DNA of 64,000 nt from assembly GCA_022605405.1 (NCBI GenBank), contig JABYQQ010000004.1, positions 1,736,001 to 1,800,000 of the forward strand, written 5' to 3'. The notes beneath the pieces were generated by a model. That model was not told the origin of the DNA, searched no databases, and saw only the letters and a list, made by a program, of their open reading frames with translations. The stretch comes from Earliella scabrosa. Lineage: Eukaryota; Basidiomycota; Agaricomycetes; Polyporales; Polyporaceae. Both the position numbers and the translations under genes were made by a program. Below, piece after piece: positions 56,549 through 64,000 of this stretch (positions are counted from its first letter, which is position 1; the number at the start of each line of letters is the position of its first letter).

Positions 56549-57638
56549 ATGATTTTTGAGGCAACATTCGCAGGCACTACGCTTCTCAAGCGCGTGTTTG
56601 AATGTCAGTGTAACTGGTGGCGATCAACTCCACTATGGTGCTTGCTGAACTAGTATCCCGACAGCTGTCGAGGCATTCACATCGAAGGCAGACCTCGACG
56701 TCTCTAACCTGGGGCTTGTGCGTCATTCACACAAGCTTCCTATCAGTACCATGCGCCGGAACGAGCTAATACCTCGAGCCAGACACTTCAGGTGATGAGC
56801 AATGACCACTGCAGTCTCATTGACCTTCATCTATTTACCTCAGCTTTCGAGCGTTTTCGATACGAGAATGCCGATACATTGCCCGTCCGACTTGGTGTGC
56901 CCGTCCTCTCGCTCCTCAACATTCTAGCACGCGGCAAACCAGCAGACTACTGCACGCTGAGCGCAAGGGGTGATGTCCCTGACGATCTCTCGCTCACGTT
57001 CACTAAGCGTGGTATCAGTACGTATCCGCGGACTTGTCATGTTTCTCGCCGGTTGTTCATTCTTCCGACAGGAACACGATTTGCTAAGACGTACCACCTC
57101 AAGCTCAAGGAGGAAGGCAAGGACATAATGAGCATCCCAGACACCAAATGGGACGCGACGATCACCATGCCCTCGCGTCGACTCGCTCGCGCCCTCCGAG
57201 CCGTGTCTCTCCTTGGTTCCAATAAAGTCCGTGTCCAAGTGTCCAAAGAGGCCATCACCTTCTCCTCGACACACAGAGGAGCCGAGACCACCGTCTGTGT
57301 CAAGACAACAACCGCGACCGAGGCAAGTCCCGCCGACTCCAACTCCGACTCCGACGCGGATTCAGACGACGATGACGACACGAACGTGACCATCGAGCTG
57401 GTCAAGCCGGTCGAGCTCTCGTTCAGCATAGACATAGTCTCGCGCTTCACAAAATGCCCAGCCCGATCGAGAACGGTGACAATATACATGGCCCACGACA
57501 CCCCCATCTGTGTGCGTACCGCATAGCATATCTTTCTGCTGCTCGTGTTGACCACTGTACATTGCGCAGGTCAAGTATACCATCGGATTCGGTCAGGGCG
57601 TTCTCAGGTACTATGGCGCGCCGATAGCCCTGGATTAG
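56549..57638 (+). CDS. Divergent PCNA paralogue (sliding clamp)
   Basis: Five exons (56549-56603, 56665-56717, 56783-57011, 57072-57511, 57570-57638) give 281 residues with consistent phases. The order follows PCNA: FEATFAGTTLLKRVFE (N-terminal helix), TLQVMSNDHCSLIDLHL (usually ALQAMDxSHVALV), VRLGVPVLSLLNILARGK, LKLKEEGKDIMSIPDTKWDA (interdomain connector plus IPDTEYDA), VRVQVSKEAITFSS, VIELNK-type NVTIELVKPVELSFSI, SRTVTIYMAHDTPICV and the C-terminal VLRYYGAPIALD. Canonical PCNA has about 260 residues; the extra length is an Asp/Ser-rich insertion (DSNSDSDADSDDDDD) before NVTIEL. Many conserved positions differ, so this is unlikely to be the replicative clamp and may be a specialised second copy. 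It is convergent with GH5 copy 2. Confidence 0.85.
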
Positions 57639-57905
57639 ATGCTAAGGAGACTACCGTGACGTCCGAATCGCGGGCCTGAGGCAGCAGCAGCGACGAGGCT
57701 CACCCATCTCCCGCTAACTGGGCACAGCTATGGGCACTGTGCCCAGTACCCACCGCAGACCTTCACCGCAGACCTTCATAATCTGCTACACGTTCGCTTG
57801 TTCATGTTCTACTTACAAGTACATACAACAACATGGACTTTCCCATTTGAGTCGAGAACTACACCTCCTGCATGTCTCCCACCAACGATGGCCCTGCCAC
57901 GCATA

Positions 57906-60265
57906 TCAAAACCCAGATGCTGCCGCTGTCGTAAACTGGCTTGACTGGGAGAACGTCGGAGCCTTGTCTGTTGAACGCGATGTGACGGTACCACTGGAAG
58001 GTACTGGATCGGGGAATGGGGAGAATGCGACCGTAGACGCGGGAGCTGCAGAGCTGCTCGCGGGTACGGAGGCAGAGACAGAGGCCGACGAAGATGTAGA
58101 AGTAGAGGCAGAGGCGGTGACTGAGGAAGATGGGGGCACCGACGCCGGACTAGAAGACGGAAATGACGAGTTCGATGATGCAGATGCAGCGGCGCTGCTA
58201 GTGCCCGTATACGTCTTGCCGATGTAGGGCGCGCATACATCGGGATCGTGCAGCTTGGATGGGTCCTTCGTCAGGTATCCACGCCTGAGGCCCTCGAAGT
58301 AGGACCTGAACGATCACTCCAGGTCAGCGTCACGATATCAATGTGAATGTGAATGCGAACAGCACCTACCATTGACGAGGAGTGTCCCCCGCAAGTGCGG
58401 AGACTTCAGTCTTGAAGTTCCAGAACTAATGGCCAGGTATCAGCCTCATAACGAAGGGGCATACAAGCCAGTGACTCACGATCCATCCTCGACCTTTCGA
58501 GTATGCGAGCTTCTGCGCGTCCGCCCACTTGAACAGGAACTCGTCCGACGCACTGAACTGCGTCGGCAGCGCCCACTCGCCAAACCAGAGAGGCGCGTCC
58601 CCTACCGCGGCGTCTCTCTCCACGCGATCGAGGTTGCATATCGAGATCATGTACGCCAGCTCGTTCGCATCCGCAACGCCCTAAAATCACATTATCAGGA
58701 CGAAGTGCATTGGAGAGTAGCACGACGACCTCACCCCAAAGCTGTAGTACAGGTGGTTGTCGTATGCCGCCGGCCCGATCGCTGCATTCGCTGGGTTCGG
58801 CGGGTTGTTGTGTTGCCAGTTGACGTCCATGAAGCTGCGACGAGTGCACGCCAAGAGGGTTAGTGAACGGAACACCAGAACGAAGAGGACTACACGAGAC
58901 ATACTTGGTGATGAGAGGCTGCCTCTGCCTCCTCGGCACGCCATGGAAGTCCAGACGGAAGTTGAGCTTCCTGCTTAGCTCGACGAGAATGGGAATCGAG
59001 GCCAGGAGCGCATCCGCGACCTCCTTGTTGAGCTTGGCCGATCCCGCAACGGCGTCGGACATGGCAGCTGTGACATTGGAAGCTGATGGGGAGAATTTGA
59101 TGTCGACGTCGAGGCCTTGCACATTGATGCCCAGCAGAAACTCGATGGCGCGCATGGTCTGGACGAAGTTCTTTTGGACTGGAGGGCCAAATCTGCGTGA
59201 GAGAACTTCCACCTGACGAGCATACGGGGACGTACAGTCGCCATAACCAGGGGTCTGCAACGCGTCCATTATTGGCTCGTTGACTGCCTCGATCGCGAAG
59301 ACGGACTCGAAGTCAGGGTCCAGGTGGGAGACCGCGGTCATCACGGCCGTCCAGACGAGCGCTCGTTGGTAATTGTACGTCGTCTGCATCTCCTGGTCAG
59401 AATCGAATGACGAGCACGTCGGGCCCAGGTACTCACGTAGAACTGCGGGTCATTAGTGCACCGGCCGGCAAACTGCTGATTCACTGCTTGTGCACCCGGA
59501 AGCGCATGGTGGTCCAGAATCACGGCAATACCGGCGTTCTTCAACGCCTTGACGCCTCGTTGCTGAAGGTCCGCCGTTCACGAGATCAGTGTGCGCTCGA
59601 TCCGGAGACCAGTTTGGAGTTTTCGTGGTACTCACGAGGTGGAGGATACCTCCGCGAGGGTAGAACTCGGTCCTACGGTCGACGAGGCGCTCTACAAGCC
59701 AGTATCCGAGCTACCGGAGCGCATATAGTCAGTTGGTATGTGTAGGAGGATCTAGACGACATCTGAGTATGACTCACAGGAATGCGGACCGTATTGATGC
59801 CGGCCTCCACCAGCGCGTCGACGTCTTTCTGATTGAACCATGTTGACCTAGACTACGATTAGTATCCGCAAGTGCGAGACTCATACGACGCGCACCAGTG
59901 CTTGTCAAAACGCTGATCCACAGTATCTGGGTAAGCCTGGGCAAGTGCGCTATGTGCCACCAAGTCAGCCTCATGCTATGTGCTCATACAGATCCGGACA
60001 CTCACAATTCGGACCCGATGCAAGTCGCGCAGGGGCAATTGTTCTCTCCACCCATATCAGCCCATTCTATATTCATGAAATCGGTGAGCTACATAAAACG
60101 GCTGAAAACATGTTAGGAACCTTTACCTTGAGGGAGCATCCATGGCTCGAGTAGTAACCATGAACCGAGGTTCACGCCATAGATCTTCTCGGGGTACGGA
60201 TACGCCACCGCGCTTCTGCAAAGGAAAGCTGTAGCAAGGACCCCGGCAGCCAGCAGCAGTCGCAT
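57906..60265 (-). CDS. GH5 exo-beta-1,3-glucanase, copy 2
   Basis: Same family and exon layout as 32327-34566. It starts MRLLLAAGVLATAFLCRSAV (signal peptide), then YGVNLGSWLLLEPWML, AVILDHHALPGAQAVNQQF, FAIEAVNEPIMD (acid/base Glu), FMDVNWQHNNP, SFGVADANELAYMISICNLD and APLWFGEWALPTQF (nucleophile Glu). After the catalytic domain ending YFEGLRRGYLTKDPS it has a Ser/Ala-rich tail of about 130 residues (ASASTSTSSSASVSASV type) that ends TTAAASGF, longer and more Ser-rich than the tail of copy 1. The tail could be a heavily O-glycosylated spacer; I see no clear GPI signal. It probably remodels wall glucan. A TATATAAA box lies about 117 bases upstream of the ATG. Confidence 0.92.
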
Positions 60266-60381
60266 GGTGACGCGGTGAGTGTCAGACGCGAGAATGTGGG
60301 CGTCGTAGAGCGTAAGAGATGGTCAGTGCACAGCGGCAAGAGCACCCCGCGAATGAGTGCCACTCTACTCGCCCCTTGACG

Positions 60382-60389
60382 TTTATATA
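60382..60389 (-). promoter_or_regulatory. TATA box of GH5 copy 2
   Basis: The minus strand reads TATATAAA, about 117 bases upstream of the ATG at 60265. Confidence 0.55.
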
Positions 60390-61379
60390 GTCAGCCTCCG
60401 CTCGCGATTCGAGACCAGCGTACCGTCCAGCGGGCGAACGCGCATGCGTCCAGCATCCATGTCAGCCATACGCGTCCGGCCCGATGCTGGCAGGAGACCA
60501 CATCTCGGAGGTTAGCACTCAGTACTAGCCTGGCGTCGGCGGTCCGCGTATCGGCGGCCATTCCATCAGCGGTGCGGATTTAGAGCTGGAGTGCATAGTC
60601 ATGCCTCGAGCGGTCGAGGAGAACGCTGACCATCAATGCCGGCGATGTCGAGAATTAGGAGAAGCTGAAGCTCGAACAGGGACGGGAAGGAGGAGGAAGG
60701 AGTCCGCCCATGCGCTGCGGCCGCCACGTGGCCAGAGACGCGCGCGGTTCCGTCAAGTGATCTCACCTTCTTGTCCTCAACAGTCAAGTCCCCAGTGCGG
60801 CTGCTGAGCTTTATCGACGCCAATTACGGAACGCCTCGTCTCAGGAGGGGTGTACGACCTCGACTCTTGGATATCGTCCGACGGTAGCTGTTGCCCAATG
60901 CCGTCGTCCTTGTGGTGCAGTGCCGTCGCAGTGTGGCACCAAGTTGTTCGCGGGTGATCAGGTGAGGGATGGCCTGGCCAAATCCGGTGAATTTAAGAGT
61001 GCATATCGTGCAAGACAGCCTGAGTAAGTACATTCATTCAGCTCAGCTATGTTGGAAACCCGTGACTTCGACGTAGCCTCATTTCAGATAGACGTCAAAG
61101 AAGTAACCGTAGTCGGGGTCCACCATTCCGTCAGTATTGTCGAACCAAGTAAGGGGGCTGAAAAAGTGGTTCAACGTCAGGACACTAATACTATGATGCG
61201 TGCAACGTACCAGATACTCAGAATCCCTCGCAGCGTCTGTTGGGTTTCATTTTTCTGTGACGGCGTCCAGTGCGTCGGTAGACATTCCTCATGGTCCTCA
61301 ATGTAGTCGTAGTACTCCGGTAGATCTGACTCGACACTGGCGACCGGTATATCTAAGCTGATGACGGTACGAACGCTGG
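60390..61379. other. Intergenic, nothing recognised
   Basis: Short frames only. The 3' flank of the second F-box-like gene and the distal promoter of GH5 copy 2 fall here. Confidence 0.4.
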
Positions 61380-62186
61380 TCAGCCCAGAGCAATGTCGCG
61401 CAGCATGATGGCATGAACATACTCGTGATGGATCGCAGACAAGATGTCGTAGACGGTTACTCCAGTCTTGCTGCCAATACTCGGCGAAAGATTATGCCCG
61501 GCAATATGTGCCAGGGAGACTTTGTCGATCGGAACGTCGGTCGCGTAGCTGCGAACGATGAGGGGATGATTGACTAGCGCATTGGTGTCCACATAGCGGG
61601 TGTCTTCACGAAGCGAGGTCTCTAGTAAAACGGCGGGAGTCGACAGGCCATCATTCTCCATCGGCTTCGGGGCGAAGGCAACGTGACTAATCACGCGATG
61701 CATTTCGAGCTGCGGGTTGTCATATTCCTCCTCAATCGAGTCCACCTCGAAAGTGGTGAGAGGCGTTAAGTCGAACACGGGCGCAGACACGCGTATACGG
61801 AGTCCTATTGGGGCGTTATATGTTGGTCACTCAGCAAGAATCTCGAAGGGGTGCCACTCACGATTGTACTCAAGAAGCGCCTCCCCGCACTCGGGGTCAG
61901 AGCAGAACCCGTCGCGATTGATGAGCTTGATAGACAGCTTCTTCCAGAATCCCGGATCGTTGCTGCTGTCAGGGCTGCCGTCCTCCGCAGCTAAGTAGCT
62001 GATGCCGCAGAACCAACAAAGACGAGCCCAGAACTTGTCCGCGTCTTTGTCGGAGTCGTATATCCTCGCGATTCGACGGTCGGTCTGGTAGAAACAGACG
62101 TGGGTCCGCAGGTCGTCGTCCGCTATGCATTCTTTGATGAGCAGAAAGATCTCTAGGGGGAATGGGAGCGAGAGCGAATTCAGCAT
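61380..62186 (-). CDS. F-box-like family protein, copy 2
   Basis: Two exons with the intron at the same place and phase as in copy 1 (donor GTGAGT after EALLEYN, acceptor AATAG). Exon 1 has SLPFPLEIFLLIKECIADDD, LRTHVCFYQTDRRIARIYDS, FWARLCWFCGISYLAAEDGS and LINRDGFCSDPECGEALLEY. Exon 2 has RIRVSAPVFDLTPLTTFEVD, NHPLIVRSYATDVPIDKVS and GVTVYDILSAIHHEYVHAIM and stops at RDIALG, shorter than copy 1. The ATG at 62186 aligns with copies 1 and 3, but an upstream in-frame ATG (MHMSRTAFLCL) would add about 18 residues. The function is unknown; the family looks lineage-specific. Confidence 0.72.
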
Positions 62187-62636
62187 GAGTGGCGCGGATG
62201 GAGGCAGACAGAGGAACGCCGTACGGGACATGTGCATGATGCACCGGTTACCTTTCATATTGCGGGCGAAGCGCGCGTCCTTGTCTCGGTTCGAACCCCA
62301 ACGGTGCGTGTTGTACCCCGCCGCGGAGACGTTGTCCAACACATCCCTTATGTAGGCCTTGGCTTGACATTGTACAGCTCTCCAGCTTGAAGGTGGCGGT
62401 CTGGAAATCGGTGATCAACAGGCCGCAAATTGATGGGCGTCCTCCGCATGCATTGTGTAATTGTTGAATGGAGCTAGACGAATTTGCGCATATGAGTTTC
62501 TGTGGAGGGTGGTAGCTACTAGTACGGGATTTTGACCTGAAGGTCATTGTGAGGCAGCAAAGACGACCTGCAAGACGGCAGTAAGCATCAGCAATAGGTC
62601 AACCTCGATTGAATAGAATACTACATAGCCACGTAC

Positions 62637-62926
62637 GATTATACTCCAGGAGCGCGTCTCCAGTCCGGGTGTGAGAAGAAGCCATCGCGGCTAACCAGCT
62701 TCATAGACAGTAGTCTGTAGTAGTATCGTCGTCGGGGTAGCCATCCTCTTCAGCGAATTAGCTGATGCCGCAGGACCAACACAGATGCGCCCAGAACGTC
62801 CTTGTCCGAGTCGTATAACTTGGCAATTCGACGGTCGGCCTGGTAGAAACAGACGTGGGTCCGCAGGTCGTCGTCACCGATGCATACTTTGATGACCAGA
62901 AAGATTTCCAGAGGGAATGGGAGCAT
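62637..62926 (-). pseudogene. Broken F-box-like family member, copy 3
   Basis: The start is intact and nearly the same as copy 2: LPFPLEIFLVIKVCIGDDDL and RTHVCFYQADRRIAKLYDSD. After DSDKD a small deletion shifts the frame. In the shifted frame the homology continues (FWAHLCWSCGIS), but a TAA follows at once where copy 2 has a Tyr codon. More remnants, SRDGFFSHPDW and a CTGGAGTATAATCG end, mark the position of the old exon border. The second exon is not found. Frameshift, stop and missing exon make it a pseudogene of copy 2, about 450 bases upstream of that gene. Confidence 0.75.
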
Positions 62927-64000
62927 GATGAATGTGTCAAGGATGATGGTGGGTAGAGAATTCGAAGAGTTGGTGCCGCAACGCGTCGCGACTTCATACA
63001 TAACCGCGGATTGGCGCGCGAGACGCGTCGATGTCTCGGTTCGACTCTCTATCGTCGCAGTTTCTATTTTGCACTTGTCCTTCGCAGTGAACCGTAACGC
63101 GTGGACTCGGCGTCCTACCTTTGCCCAACTCCAAGTCTATGTATGACTCCTCGACAATGGCGCTATACGTTCATCTCATGCGCTCTGGTACTGCTCAACT
63201 GGTCGGAGGCACCCGCTCTTGAGCTTGACTTCGCAACACGCTCCCCTCTCGTGTCGACGCAACGGGTGACCAAAGCACCGAGAATTACCGACGCAATCGC
63301 GTCGTCCCTTCCAACGCAAGGGGAATACTAGCCGGGTGGATGTTCTGGGAGGGTACTGGCGATGGTGCTCAGGTCCGTCTTCATATACGTACGTGCCCTC
63401 GCTCACTATAAACCTCTCCTTTGCTAGGTTCTCCGAGTCCCTCCAAGTCGGGGGCTCTCCCTGCCGATGCCCTCCCCGACCGCTTGCCTGTGGCCGTGGA
63501 TACCTTGCCGACCTCTTCTGTGACAAGAGCCTTGAAACGGGCCGAGATTGACGACGCGTAGCCCCTAAGCTCGTCTTCCTATAGTCATTTTCATGCCCAA
63601 CGTCTAGCAATTGGCTATTAAGTCTACGACACATGTCCCGACATAGGGAATCCTCGCCGTGTCCGCCGCGCCGGTGCTGACTTCGAGACCTTCCCTCAGC
63701 CTGGCCGAGCTTCAATATACAGCATCCATGTAGCGTCTGGACCATGGTGGCGCTGCTCATGTGCCCCATTCACGAATGTTCGTTTCGGGCAGACGAGGAA
63801 CCCAGCCAGCATGCGGATGGTGTGATCGGTACGGGAGGAGCTGCGGGTGCGGACGGACGCGGAGTCTCTTTGAAAATGTCCGCCCCATGACTGGCTGTCC
63901 TCATGGATATGCCAAACGCCTCCTTTTCAGCTCCCCTAGTAGTGACTGCACAGGCCCTCAAAGACCCAGGCTCGGATCAAACGCCTCCACACACGTGGAG
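62927..64000. other. Right end of window, nothing recognised
   Basis: Short overlapping frames on both strands without recognisable domains. Any gene here may extend beyond the window. Confidence 0.4.

Noticed and set aside
1..64000. CRISPR arrays, operons and bacterial ribosome binding sites
   Set aside because: The sequence is eukaryotic with spliceosomal introns. No regularly spaced direct repeats of CRISPR type are present.

Overview
The window is a piece of nuclear genome from a filamentous basidiomycete, most likely an Agaricomycete of the polypore type. The evidence is short GT-AG introns (about 45-65 bases) in nearly every gene, a bidirectional compact layout, fungal-type families (lanosterol synthase, Rho1 GEF, Trm140-type tRNA methyltransferase, GH5 exo-beta-1,3-glucanase, TRI5-like terpene synthase, DUF6534-type seven-helix membrane proteins, a mating-type-style HMG box) and a basidiomycete-type Helitron. 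Gene coordinates span first ATG to stop, introns included; many splice sites were worked out by hand from reading frame and conservation.

Layout. 0-9 kb: an intron-containing tRNA, a secreted hydrophobic repeat protein, GNAT acetyltransferase copy A, an HMG-box protein and the tRNA methyltransferase, all on the minus strand. 8.7-17 kb: a large Rho GEF with two DH domains, then GNAT copy B, both plus. 18-30 kb: two DUF6534 membrane proteins (minus) flanking a TRI5-like terpene synthase and an F-box-like protein (plus) and a secreted class 3 lipase (minus). 32-38 kb: GH5 glucanase copy 1 and a secreted histidine-rich repeat protein. 38.3-43 kb: a U6 snRNA gene, a 1.18-kb long-inverted-repeat transposon with a 9-base target duplication, and ERG7 starting only about 90 bases beyond that insertion. 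43-53 kb: a BTB protein and an apparently intact Helitron of about 7.8 kb. 53-64 kb: a doubtful hypothetical gene, a divergent PCNA paralogue, GH5 copy 2 on the opposite strand to copy 1, and three copies of an F-box-like family, one broken.

How the parts relate. Housekeeping genes (ERG7, TRM140, Rho GEF, U6) sit between lineage-variable genes and mobile DNA. Two gene families, GNAT and GH5, are each present as two copies in opposite orientation with conserved intron positions. The most novel-looking object is the Helitron: a retropepsin-like exon inside its predicted ends splices in frame, through an ideal donor and acceptor, to the Rep-helicase reading frame, giving one predicted protein of 2367 residues. 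Other points of interest are the long-TIR element in the ERG7 promoter, the PCNA paralogue with an acidic insertion, the tandem-DH Rho GEF and the histidine-rich secreted protein.
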